Below, in pieces: positions 9,470 through 17,360 of a stretch of 64,000 nt of DNA. Origin of the DNA: Terrimonas_A sp051954695 (GTDB lineage: Bacteria > Bacteroidota > Bacteroidia > Chitinophagales > Chitinophagaceae); the NCBI GenBank assembly GCA_051954695.1, contig JBQCHL010000006.1, forward strand, positions 248,001-312,000, written 5' to 3'. Made by a program: the position numbers and the translations under genes. Under the pieces are notes generated by a model. The model saw only the letters and a list, made by a program, of their open reading frames with translations. It had not been told where the DNA came from and ran no database searches. The stretch's first letter is position 1. Each line of letters begins with the position of its first letter.

Positions 9470-10084
9470 TTATTGGATTTTTTCTTCTACAGTTCCACAT
9501 CTAAGCATTTTGCTGCCCATGTATGGGTTTTTGATCTCCATTGTTTCACTTAACCAGAGAGCTCCTTTGTCATTATTATACATTGGGCAATAGTCGTGGT
9601 AAAGCGTTTTTCCTGCACCGAATGCTTTGGTCAATGCATACACATCTTCACTCATCATCGCAAAATGCTCTCTTTGATGATCAATTTTGCTTTTACCGAT
9701 ATGTTCGGCGTGTTCTTTTACATCCTCTTCATTTTCTTCATAAAGCTTTTTTTGCTCAGCAGTGAATAAGGATTTGTCAAGCTTATTTAGTGCAGCAAAC
9801 ATCGCAGTGCCACCACTTGCGGCTTCCTGCTCATTGTCGTTGGTCAATGCGTTCTTGATATGGAGATAATGATCAACTATTTCCTTTATGGAAGAAGTCA
9901 GTTTAGGATCAAGATTTGTGTAAGTAACCGATACGGTCTTGATATCTTTATCGTCTGCGGAAGCACTTGCTGCTACCGTATCTTTACTCATACCCGCCAT
10001 GTCATGGCTTTCAGATTGTTTGTCGTTGTTACAGGCAATAAATACGAGGGCAGCAGCAATCACTGCAAAAAATGCTTTTTTCAT
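9470..10084 (-). CDS. DUF3347 lipoprotein, probable periplasmic copper-binding protein
   Basis: This is a secreted lipoprotein of 204 aa with a signal ending FIAC (Cys18), then a His/Met-containing linker (HDMAGM) and a DUF3347 domain. The C-terminus has the family metal-site signature DYCPMYN, then NPYMGSKML and a final CG, so Cys, Met and probably Tyr/His are available for Cu(I). DUF3347 is often found attached to or beside CusB-type adaptors, and the present operon fits that. The function is inferred: a periplasmic copper carrier that hands metal to the efflux pump. The ATG at 10084 is the only start giving a full signal peptide. The 114-nt gap to the upstream gene contains an imperfect hairpin (10158-10179) but no clear terminator. 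Confidence 0.85.
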   Translation of the reverse strand: MKKAFFAVIAAALVFIACNNDKQSESHDMAGMSKDTVAASASADDKDIKTVSVTYTNLDPKLTSSIKEIVDHYLHIKNALTNDNEQEAASGGTAMFAALNKLDKSLFTAEQKKLYEENEEDVKEHAEHIGKSKIDHQREHFAMMSEDVYALTKAFGAGKTLYHDYCPMYNNDKGALWLSETMEIKNPYMGSKMLRCGTVEEKIQ

Positions 10085-10198
10085 AAAAAATTTTAGTCGG
10101 GTTATTAATGTCGAGACTCAGTGGGTCAATAAATAGAACGGCCATGAAATGCCTATAGCCCGGCAATCATTTGCCCGGCTCATGTAAAAAAGCAGGAT

Positions 10199-10594
10199 TT
10201 AAATACGGAAAACGCAGTTGCGGATATAAACAGCTATGTTACCGGCCCTCGGGGGAGCATGGCTCAAAGGATGTTGTTCGGTAACAGTTGGAAAGCTGAC
10301 CTGCAGTAATTCAAATTCATGGACAGGGAGGGCAATAGAGACCAATCCAGCCAGTTGAAAGGCTATAGTTCCTTTATGATCATTTTCAAGCTTGACCTGT
10401 TTATGTTCGTCCTTGCAGCAGCCATTGTCTTTTTCATGGCTTTTCTCCATGCCGCATTTGTCGCAGGTTTTATCATTGCTGTGCTCAAGCCCCCAATCCA
10501 CCAGTTTATCCATGCAATAATGGAAATGAACTGTGGCACCTACCGAAGCAGAGAGGTAAAGAAGGGCAAGTATGGTGACAACAATTTTTTTCAT
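10199..10594 (-). CDS. HYC_CC_PP family small secreted protein
   Basis: This 131-aa protein has a signal peptide (MKKIVVTILALLYLSASVG) and the three landmarks after which this Bacteroidota family is named: HYC in VHFHYCMDKLV, a CC pair in DNGCCKDEHK, and PP in HAPPRAGN. Other Cys and His residues (CDKCGMEKSHEKDN) suggest metal binding. Its biochemical function is not known. It opens the copper operon, which fits a copper-binding or sensing role but does not prove it. A TTG start 9 nt upstream is possible; the ATG at 10594 is preferred. A TATATTTG promoter-like box ends only 6 nt before this ATG, so the mRNA would have almost no leader. Confidence 0.82.
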   Translation of the reverse strand: MKKIVVTILALLYLSASVGATVHFHYCMDKLVDWGLEHSNDKTCDKCGMEKSHEKDNGCCKDEHKQVKLENDHKGTIAFQLAGLVSIALPVHEFELLQVSFPTVTEQHPLSHAPPRAGNIAVYIRNCVFRI

Positions 10595-10600
10595 CCGGGG

Positions 10601-10608
10601 CAAATATA
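10601..10608 (-). promoter_or_regulatory. Candidate Bacteroidota -7 box for the copper operon
   Basis: On the minus strand the sequence TATATTTG matches the Bacteroidota -7 consensus TAnnTTTG in all fixed positions. It ends six bases before the ATG of the HYC_CC_PP gene. The start of transcription would fall about one or two bases upstream of the ATG. I see no convincing -33 TTTG at the usual distance, so this may be a weak or activator-dependent promoter. Confidence 0.4.
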
Positions 10609-10740
10609 TGGGGAAATAGTGCGGACGAGTTTACATAATTTTAAGATTGAGTTATATCCTATTGTTAAGCAGCACTTAATTCAATGTGTTACAACACTAC
10701 ATGATCAACCTGTCACCACACAAGTACCGGTTTTTAACAG

Positions 10741-10809
10741 TTGATTAAAATCAGGAAGGCTTCTGTTCAAGATCATTTCATGGTTCATAGCCACATATAC
10801 TTTTGTAGT
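10741..10809 (+). promoter_or_regulatory. FNR-type box and -7 element upstream of the hemerythrin-like gene
   Basis: TTGATTAAAATCAG at 10741-10754 matches the FNR/CRP-family palindrome TTGATnnnnATCAA in 9 of 10 fixed positions. TACTTTTG at 10798-10805 matches the Bacteroidota -7 box TAnnTTTG. If transcription begins about five bases after that box, near 10810, the palindrome is centred about 62.5 bases upstream, which is a usual class I activator position. The start codon of the gene is also at 10810. The site is read from consensus only; the regulator is not in this window. Confidence 0.5.
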
Positions 10810-11289
10810 ATGGTTAAAGAACCGACCCCAATAAAAAGAAGTCCCCAACTGGCGGCCCTTAGCAGGGATCACAACGACAGTTTATTGTTTTGCTGGAAAA
10901 TAAAACAAGGGCTTGGGAATGGCACAGATGCTGTTACTCTCCGGGACTATATACTTTGGTACTGGCGTCATTATATGCGTACTCATTTTATCCAGGAAGA
11001 AAAGGTATTGTTGCCCTATATAGCCGATCCCTCGCTTGCTTCCCAACTTCAGCAGGAGCATGCAGATATAAAAGAACTTATCCTGGCGTTGGACAATGAT
11101 CCGGATAACAACCTGTTCTCCATACTGGCACTATTTGTCACTAATCATATCCGGTTTGAAGAGCGTTGGCTGTTTGGCTACCTGGAAAATGTTTTATCGG
11201 ATGATCAACTTAATACAATAGCTGACAAACTTTCGGCAACCTCTCATTCAGATAAAGAGTGGGCTCATCCTTTCTGGAGCAGGAAATAA
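10810..11289 (+). CDS. Hemerythrin-like domain protein
   Basis: This 159-aa cytoplasmic protein shows the complete di-iron ligand pattern of hemerythrin-like proteins: His21, His59-xxx-Glu63, His84 and His113-xxx-Glu117. Such proteins bind O2 or NO or sense redox state. A TTG start at 10741 would lie inside the FNR-like box, so I take the ATG at 10810. The gene converges with nosY and shares a terminator with it. The FNR-type site upstream and the neighbouring N2O reductase operon suggest expression under oxygen limitation or nitrosative stress. Which ligand it binds cannot be read from the sequence. Related DNA-repair or iron-storage roles (Ric/YtfE type) are less likely because the N-terminal ScdA_N segment is absent. 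Confidence 0.85.
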   Translation: MVKEPTPIKRSPQLAALSRDHNDSLLFCWKIKQGLGNGTDAVTLRDYILWYWRHYMRTHFIQEEKVLLPYIADPSLASQLQQEHADIKELILALDNDPDNNLFSILALFVTNHIRFEERWLFGYLENVLSDDQLNTIADKLSATSHSDKEWAHPFWSRK

Positions 11290-11316
11290 ATTTGCCTGCA
11301 TTATAAACCTAATTTA

Positions 11317-11342
11317 AAAGCCCTTTCTTCTGAAAGGGCTTT
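11317..11342. terminator. Bidirectional terminator between hemerythrin-like gene and nosY
   Basis: A perfect 11-bp stem (AAAGCCCTTTC pairing with GAAAGGGCTTT) closes a TTCT loop. It has A-rich flank on the left and T-rich flank on the right, so it can act in both directions. It sits between two convergent genes that end at 11289 and 11403, exactly where a shared terminator is expected. Confidence 0.88.
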
Positions 11343-11402
11343 ATCATGCTTACTATTAACCGGGTTTCCCATGGATATTTTTATAATAATCCCTGAAAGT
11401 GT

Positions 11403-12170
11403 TTATAGATCTTTCTTTTTAAATGCCCGCACTGCCAACCATAAAGGCACGGCCATCCAAACAAACATGATCCCTATAGTGTACAGCATTCCGGATAAGC
11501 TGCCAAAGAAGTCCTTGTATAAAGCACCAGTGTAACCCATCAGCGCGCTGACGTCCATCTTAAGCATAATGAAAATGCGTCCCAGATCGATGGGATTCAG
11601 GGAAGAAAGCAACAAGGTCAGCTTTTCAAGAGGGTAATCGCTGAAAGCAAAAAGTATCAGCATGATCAGTCCATCGAAGATCAGGGCAAAATAAAACCAG
11701 AGCAATAATGCAGCACCAATACCTCGTGCCTTATCTCTTGATTTTACCGAAGCGAAAAAAGCAATGGAAGTGAATATCATGGTTAATGCGCTCCCCGTAA
11801 ACAACATAGCCATACCTGTGGCATCAAATGAATAGATCAATACAGGAATGCCCACACCTATAAGGAAAGAGGCCAGCAAGGATAAACTTACCCCGCAGTA
11901 TTCACTTAGCAATATTCTTGCCCGACTCATCGGCTGGGATAGCATCAGCTCAATAAACTCGTACGAGTTGTAATAATGAATGGTGGCAAAGATCAGGCTG
12001 ATCAAAGGCACTACGATCAGTACAATGCTCAGCAGGCTCAACATCGCCTTACTGCTGTTCTCTTCCATATTGAACAGGCTTACCGAGATAAGGAACAAAA
12101 ACAAGGTATATCCGATTATTACCTTGCTGCGGAAGATATCATACAGAACGTATCGCGCCAGCTTTATCAT
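11403..12170 (-). CDS. nosY: ABC transporter permease NosY
   Basis: This 255-aa integral membrane protein has about six hydrophobic helices and starts MIKLARYVLYDIFRSKVI, typical of NosY permeases. It pairs with the ATPase NosF and the periplasmic NosD to form the NosDFY complex. In the best-studied systems that complex feeds sulfur and helps build the CuZ cluster of N2O reductase. It lies 19 nt downstream of nosF at the end of the nos operon. A terminator follows. The family assignment rests on gene order plus topology; without NosF and NosD next to it, it would only be a generic ABC-2 type permease. Confidence 0.9.
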   Translation of the reverse strand: MIKLARYVLYDIFRSKVIIGYTLFLFLISVSLFNMEENSSKAMLSLLSIVLIVVPLISLIFATIHYYNSYEFIELMLSQPMSRARILLSEYCGVSLSLLASFLIGVGIPVLIYSFDATGMAMLFTGSALTMIFTSIAFFASVKSRDKARGIGAALLLWFYFALIFDGLIMLILFAFSDYPLEKLTLLLSSLNPIDLGRIFIMLKMDVSALMGYTGALYKDFFGSLSGMLYTIGIMFVWMAVPLWLAVRAFKKKDL

Positions 12171-12189
12171 AAAATTGTTTGATCGATAA

Positions 12190-12942
12190 TCATTTTTTTA
12201 CCATTACCCTATCATCCTCGCTTAACAGGTTAAGCTTCTCACTCTTCATGATCCTTGCAATAGCTTTGCCCAACCTGGCTTCGCCTGTTTCATCCTGCAG
12301 GGTTTGCATATCTTTTAAAAACCGGAGCTTTCCTTCCTGCAGGTACATAATATGAGTGGTAAGTTCGTCCAGGTCGCTTAAAACATGGGAAGTGATCAAT
12401 ATGAGCTTGTTCTTATTCTTTTCTTCAATGATCTTTTCTTTTAAGATCTCGGAAGATAAAGGATCCAGTCCGGCTGTTGGTTCATCAAGGATCAACACAT
12501 CCGGGTTGAAAAGAAAAGCCAGGCAGGCACTTACTTTTTGTCTTGTACCTCCCGAAAGTGTCCGCATGGGCTTATCATAAAGGGCGGGCAGGTTAAATTT
12601 CTCCACCAGGCCATGGTCCAGTTCCCGGTCTTCCTTATTTCGGATATGCTTCAGCATTTTAAACAACTGACCGATCTTCAGGTTATCGGGATAGCGGCCG
12701 ATTTGCGGCATGTAGCCAATATTCTTCCTGTATCCAAAATCGCTGTCAACCGCTGTATTATTAACATATATCTCTCCGCTATCCGCTTTCACCATTCCGA
12801 GTATGGCTTTGATCAGCGTGGTCTTTCCTGAACCGTTTGGACCGATCAGTGATATAACCTGGCCTTTTGTAAAAGAAGCGGACACATTATCCAGTACCTG
12901 CAGTCTTTTAAATCTTTTGCTTATATGGTCGATCCTGATCAT
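12190..12942 (-). CDS. nosF: ABC transporter ATP-binding protein NosF
   Basis: This 250-aa cytoplasmic ATPase drives the NosDFY transporter. Walker A is GPNGSGKTT at residues 34-42, the signature is LSGGTRQKV, and Walker B is VLILDEPTAGLDP. The C-terminal extension after the ATPase core is short. The ATG overlaps the stop of nosD by four bases, so nosD and nosF are translationally coupled. The assignment to NosF rather than another ABC ATPase comes from its position between nosD and nosY in a nos operon. Confidence 0.92.
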   Translation of the reverse strand: MIRIDHISKRFKRLQVLDNVSASFTKGQVISLIGPNGSGKTTLIKAILGMVKADSGEIYVNNTAVDSDFGYRKNIGYMPQIGRYPDNLKIGQLFKMLKHIRNKEDRELDHGLVEKFNLPALYDKPMRTLSGGTRQKVSACLAFLFNPDVLILDEPTAGLDPLSSEILKEKIIEEKNKNKLILITSHVLSDLDELTTHIMYLQEGKLRFLKDMQTLQDETGEARLGKAIARIMKSEKLNLLSEDDRVMVKK

Positions 12943-14171
12943 AATTTGTTCGGTTTGATCATGGGTGAATTATCTACAAGATTTTCCGGCGTCAGGCTGG
13001 GTATGGCTTTCTCTGCCTTATCCAACAGTGATACCATAAAACTTCGCAAGAGCATCAGGGAGTTAGGATTCTGCTCTACAATCATTGAGTACATGCTGAC
13101 AGGGTGATAGGGAACATCCCCCATTCCATCCCTGTTCATATCATAACCATCATATTTATCCCAGTAGTTATTGTAAAACTTATTAAGTGTTCTGGAACCA
13201 TTGGTGGCTATATCAAATGTGTTACCATAAAAATTGTTATTGTGAAAAGTATTATCATCGCAGCTTGCCTGCACTTTTACAGCCCATCCATTATTTTTAA
13301 AAATATTTTTTCCTATCTCGATGCGGCTGCTGCCTTCCATATGTATTGCCACAGTATTTTGAATAAATTTGTTGTGTTCGATATGACTGTCGGTAATATC
13401 TTTCAGCAAGATCCCATACGCACTTGCACCGGCATTCTTATCAAACTCATTGTTTTCCATTCTTACATTCTTGCTGTACATAACCGCCACTCCTGCTCCG
13501 TTGTTACGAAAGATGTTGTATTGGTAAGTATCGCTATGGGAGAACATAAAATGCAAACCATACCTGACGTTCATCTCGCTTATATTACCACGGATAAAGG
13601 ACCCTGTAACAAATTCAAAATAGATCCCGTCGCGGTGCCCCCTGATGAAATTGTTCTCAACCGTCATTCCATCACATTTCCACAGGTGTATGCCATTGCC
13701 GGATGAGTGTTCCGATTTGTTGGTCCCGGCGATTATATTATTCCGGATAATGGAGTGGGTGGAATTGGCAAAATGAATAGCAAAGGAAGCATTGCTGATC
13801 GCATTGTTTTCGATCAGGATACTGGTAGCATCAATTATCTTGATAGCAGCGTAATCATTCATGGATGAATAGCCGGCGTTGGCAAAATGAATACCGCGGA
13901 CAACTATATCTTTCCCGGTCAGCTTGAGTATCTCATTTTTGAACTCTGCATCCAGCACCGGCCAGCCTTCGCCTTGAAGATACAGTGGCTTATCGATAAC
14001 GATATTGCATTCCTTATAAACTCCTTTACGCAGCAAAACAGTATCTCCTTCCTTTGCAAGTTGTATTCCCCGGCTTAGTGAACTGATCATTGTATGTTTT
14101 TCAACAATAATCGTTTTACCAAAGGCATTGCCCGCTATCAGCAAGAATAATATAGTCAATACGTTGTTCAC
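12939..14171 (-). CDS. nosD: Nitrous oxide reductase maturation protein NosD
   Basis: This 410-aa periplasmic protein has a Sec signal peptide (about residues 1-19, ending AFG) and a right-handed parallel beta-helix made of repeated CASH-type turns rich in Asn, such as IENNAISNASF, IIRNNIIAG and VENNFIRGH. NosD works with NosFY in copper-sulfur cluster assembly of N2O reductase. The gene starts with GTG: the codon at 14171 overlaps the stop of the preceding nosL gene as GTGA. No in-frame ATG upstream of the signal peptide exists. The next ATG, at about residue 28, would remove the signal. Confidence 0.93.
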   Translation of the reverse strand: MNNVLTILFLLIAGNAFGKTIIVEKHTMISSLSRGIQLAKEGDTVLLRKGVYKECNIVIDKPLYLQGEGWPVLDAEFKNEILKLTGKDIVVRGIHFANAGYSSMNDYAAIKIIDATSILIENNAISNASFAIHFANSTHSIIRNNIIAGTNKSEHSSGNGIHLWKCDGMTVENNFIRGHRDGIYFEFVTGSFIRGNISEMNVRYGLHFMFSHSDTYQYNIFRNNGAGVAVMYSKNVRMENNEFDKNAGASAYGILLKDITDSHIEHNKFIQNTVAIHMEGSSRIEIGKNIFKNNGWAVKVQASCDDNTFHNNNFYGNTFDIATNGSRTLNKFYNNYWDKYDGYDMNRDGMGDVPYHPVSMYSMIVEQNPNSLMLLRSFMVSLLDKAEKAIPSLTPENLVDNSPMIKPNKL

Positions 14172-15208
14172 TTCACCAGGATATTATAAAGAGTGGCCCA
14201 ATTGGTGCGCTTGCTTCCTTCAATTTCTGCTGATTTCTTTTCTGCCTCTTTTTTATTCTTAAATGCAGCAGCATTGCCGCCCATAGGGCTTTTCAACTGG
14301 CTGCTTACTACAAATTCTGCGTCGTTCACTTTTATAAACTCTCCATTATTATTGTAATCTGTAAACAGTGTTTGATGAATATCGTTCATTTCAACACCAC
14401 GACGTTCCAGGAAAGTTGCGATACAATGCACATCGTCAAACTTATACACCTTTCCTTTCTTGGTTACGATCTCACCGCCGAATTTGGGATCCATAATAGT
14501 CATTTTACATTCGGCACAATTATCCTTTCCCAAACTGATCTTTTCGGGTTTGGGATTGCACCCGGTGAGAACGAGGGCAATAACCAGGATTGCAGAAACA
14601 GAAGTCATTTTTTGTTTTGATATCATGGGCTTTTGCTTTTTATGTTTGCGCCATTCGATAAACCAGGTAAGAAAAAAGATACCGGTTACTGCAACCACCA
14701 CCCATCCGCCGGTGTCGGGATATGAATATGAATCAAAGTTCAGCAGCTTTTTATGGCCGATAAGAGGAGGCTGGTAAGACAATCCCGGAACCTGGATGGC
14801 AGCGCTTGGGTCCAGGTCATGACCATAATCATAACCCCACATATAAAAATCTACCATGGCTGCTATGCCGCCGATCACGGAAAGTGCAAGATAGATAAAC
14901 AGCCATTTGCGGTTGCCCGAAAGCGCGATCATTAACCCGAACAGAACAAAGAAACCCAGGATATAAACGAGAAAGCTGAATTCAGGGAACATTTCCGCCT
15001 TGATATGCTTCATGCCGATATAATGGTTCAGGCCATTGATGATTTCTACCTGCCCGGTGATCTTATATAACCATATCTGCATCGATAATCCTTCAGGATA
15101 TTGCGGAGCTATCAGGTAAATAGACCATGCCGGTACGAAAAAAAGAATACACATCGCTAAAGAGCCGATCGCTATAATGATCCTGGATCTGAGACTCATC
15201 TTGTTCAT
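14168..15208 (-). CDS. nosL: NosL copper-binding domain fused to an N-terminal membrane domain
   Basis: This 346-aa protein has two parts. Residues about 1-190 contain roughly four transmembrane helices and a short charged cytoplasmic segment (EWRKHKKQK). Residues 195-346 look like a complete NosL: a lipoprotein signal ending LVLTGC (Cys217), then CAECKMTIMD and the copper-chaperone domain with KVYKFDDVHC. NosL delivers copper to N2O reductase in the periplasm. The internal signal begins at an ATG at 14626, so a separate NosL could also be made from an internal start. I took the ATG at 15208; a start at 15274 would overlap a strong hairpin. Gene order (nosZ before, nosD after, GTGA overlap) supports the role. 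Confidence 0.88.
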   Translation of the reverse strand: MNKMSLRSRIIIAIGSLAMCILFFVPAWSIYLIAPQYPEGLSMQIWLYKITGQVEIINGLNHYIGMKHIKAEMFPEFSFLVYILGFFVLFGLMIALSGNRKWLFIYLALSVIGGIAAMVDFYMWGYDYGHDLDPSAAIQVPGLSYQPPLIGHKKLLNFDSYSYPDTGGWVVVAVTGIFFLTWFIEWRKHKKQKPMISKQKMTSVSAILVIALVLTGCNPKPEKISLGKDNCAECKMTIMDPKFGGEIVTKKGKVYKFDDVHCIATFLERRGVEMNDIHQTLFTDYNNNGEFIKVNDAEFVVSSQLKSPMGGNAAAFKNKKEAEKKSAEIEGSKRTNWATLYNILVK

Positions 15209-15226
15209 AACCTTCGGTTTTAAATA

Positions 15227-15254
15227 ACTTCCGGGGTTTTCAGGCCCCGGAAGT
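15227..15254 (-). other. Intercistronic hairpin between nosZ and nosL
   Basis: A perfect 10-bp stem (ACTTCCGGGG pairing with CCCCGGAAGT) closes an 8-base loop. It lies 41 bases after the nosZ stop and 18 bases before the nosL ATG on the coding strand. It is followed by an A/T stretch but not by a strong T-run. It could stabilise the upstream nosZ mRNA or partly terminate transcription, lowering expression of the assembly genes relative to nosZ. Confidence 0.65.
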
Positions 15255-15295
15255 GTGAATGCAAACAAAAACACCGACTAAACCTGAACTTCTTT

Positions 15296-17323
15296 TTATT
15301 TGGTACCCGGAGCTTTTTCAGTTGCCCCTGCTGCATCAGTGCCGCTTACTGCCGGCTTATTGGTACCTGTACTGAAAAGCAGTGCCACATTGGAGTTCAC
15401 GGGTGATACTCTTAAATAACCAGACATTTCCTGGTGCAAGGCGGAACAGAAATCGGTACAGTAGAAGGGGAAGATACCAACCCTGTCTGCCACCCATTTA
15501 AGGGTTTGTGTTTCGCCAGGCATGATCAGTATCTCAGCATTGTTTGCTCCTTTTATTGCAAACCCATGCGGCACATCCCAGTCCTGCTCAAGGTTGGTAA
15601 CGTGGAAATATACTTCATCACCCAGTTTCACTCCCTCAATATTATCCGGTGTAAGGTGGGAACGGATGGCAGTCATCCAAACATGCACCTGGTTTCCTTT
15701 ACGTTCCACTTTGGTCATACCCTCGCCTTTAGAAGCATAGGGGTGAGCGTTCTCTTCAATTTTATAGATCTTCCTTTGCTTGTCCATCAGCATGCTGGCA
15801 GGTATTGCTTCAGCATAATGCGGTTCACCAGTAGTTGGGAAATCAAGCAGCAGTTTCATTTTCTCACCACTGATATCATACAGTTGAGCACTTTGTGTAA
15901 GCTCAGGGCCGGTAGGCAAATATCGGTCCTTGGTGATCTTGTTGTAAGCGATCATATACTTGCCATGAGGCTTGGCTGTTGGTCCTCCGGGTATGGACAA
16001 GTGACCGATTGAATAATAAGTAGGCACACGGTCCAGCACCTGCAGATCGCTGATACGCCATTTTACTATTTCAGAGGAAACGAACATGGAAGTATAGGCA
16101 TTTCCTTTCCCATCAAACTCTGTGTGGAGCGGTCCGAGACCGGGTTTTGCTACTTCTCCATGCAATGCTGCTTCGTATTTAATTACGGGAATACCGTCAT
16201 ATTCTCCATCAAATGCTTTATCTGCAATTGCTTTCTGGATCTTGGTGTAAGAAAACACAGGGATGCTTGCAGCCAGCTTACCTGATGCCACAATATATTC
16301 GCCGGTAGGATCTACATCAGTACCATGCGGTGATTTAGGGCAGGGGATCAGGTACAACATATCAGGACAATCAGCAGGGTCCAGAACAAGCACTTCATTT
16401 CTCATAGTAGAGCTGGCAGTATGTGTTTTTTCGTCATACACGTTATGTACATATTTGACGGATTGCTTTTTGGCCTTGCCTGCTTTTAAATATTCTTCTG
16501 CCTTTTTCCAGTTCACAGCCATTACAAAGTCCTTATCTTTTTGAGAAGCATTTACTTCCAGCAGCGTATTGGCTTTTTCTGAATTATAGCAACTGAAGAA
16601 GAACCAGCCATGTGATTTTCCTTTACCGGCACGGGAAAGATCAAAATTGACTCCCGGAGTACGGATCTGGAAAGCGATATTCATTTCCCCGGATTTTGCA
16701 TCAACAGATACAAAACTTATCGAACCTTTAAAATTCTCTTTATAAGAATTGATAGGTACATCGCCGTTCTGATCATCCAGTGGCACGCTGAAGCGGGTAG
16801 CTGCAACAACATATTCAGAATTTTCTGTGATAAAAGGTGAAGCGTGGTTGCCGGCGCTATTGGGTATTTCCAGGATCTCTGCAGTCCTGAAAGTGGTAAG
16901 ATCAATACGTGCCAGGCGTGGTGTATTATTCGCGTTGGCGAAAGCCCAGCGGCCATCATGTTCACCTTTGGTTTCGGAAAGGGCGATATGGTGCTGGTCA
17001 TCCCAGGGCACAAATCCATGGGAAGTGTTCAGCATGGGTTTGGTTTCCTCGCTGAAGCCATACCCGCTTTCGGGCGACTGGGAAAATACAGGTATGATAC
17101 GGAACAGGCGGCCGGAAGGTATTCCATAAACGGATACCTGGCCATTGAAGCCGCCCGAAACGATATTATAGAACTCATCATATTTACCGGGCGCCACATA
17201 AGATTTTGCAGCATCGCCGGTTGCAGCAGATTCAGCAGTTTTGGGTTTGCAGCTCTGCATATATAAAAGGCAAGCAGAGGCCATTATCAAAACCATAGAG
17301 GTTTTGAAGTAACTGGATTTCAT
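15296..17323 (-). CDS. nosZ: Nitrous oxide reductase, clade II (Sec-type)
   Basis: This 675-aa enzyme reduces N2O to N2 in the periplasm. The beta-propeller carries CuZ ligand motifs: DDQHHIALSE with His111 and His112, HGTDVDPTGEYI, GPTAKPHGKY and FPTTGEPHYAEAI. The C-terminal cupredoxin has the CuA site Cys622-xxx-Cys626-xxx-His630-xx-Met633. The N-terminus is a Sec signal with a possible lipobox (YMQSC), not a twin-arginine signal, which together with no nosR in the operon fits the clade II enzyme. It lies 37 nt after a cytochrome c gene, its likely electron donor. It may be membrane-anchored as a lipoprotein, but the lipobox is not canonical. Confidence 0.97.
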   Translation of the reverse strand: MKSSYFKTSMVLIMASACLLYMQSCKPKTAESAATGDAAKSYVAPGKYDEFYNIVSGGFNGQVSVYGIPSGRLFRIIPVFSQSPESGYGFSEETKPMLNTSHGFVPWDDQHHIALSETKGEHDGRWAFANANNTPRLARIDLTTFRTAEILEIPNSAGNHASPFITENSEYVVAATRFSVPLDDQNGDVPINSYKENFKGSISFVSVDAKSGEMNIAFQIRTPGVNFDLSRAGKGKSHGWFFFSCYNSEKANTLLEVNASQKDKDFVMAVNWKKAEEYLKAGKAKKQSVKYVHNVYDEKTHTASSTMRNEVLVLDPADCPDMLYLIPCPKSPHGTDVDPTGEYIVASGKLAASIPVFSYTKIQKAIADKAFDGEYDGIPVIKYEAALHGEVAKPGLGPLHTEFDGKGNAYTSMFVSSEIVKWRISDLQVLDRVPTYYSIGHLSIPGGPTAKPHGKYMIAYNKITKDRYLPTGPELTQSAQLYDISGEKMKLLLDFPTTGEPHYAEAIPASMLMDKQRKIYKIEENAHPYASKGEGMTKVERKGNQVHVWMTAIRSHLTPDNIEGVKLGDEVYFHVTNLEQDWDVPHGFAIKGANNAEILIMPGETQTLKWVADRVGIFPFYCTDFCSALHQEMSGYLRVSPVNSNVALLFSTGTNKPAVSGTDAAGATEKAPGTK

Positions 17324-17360
17324 ATTTCTGTTTATTTAATTGAAAAGAAGGTTGTTTTGA

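Noticed and set aside
10158..10179. Imperfect hairpin (GCCCGGCAA with TTGCCCGGC) between the DUF3347 and HYC_CC_PP genes
   Set aside because: One mismatch in the stem and no T-run on either side; it is not a clear terminator.
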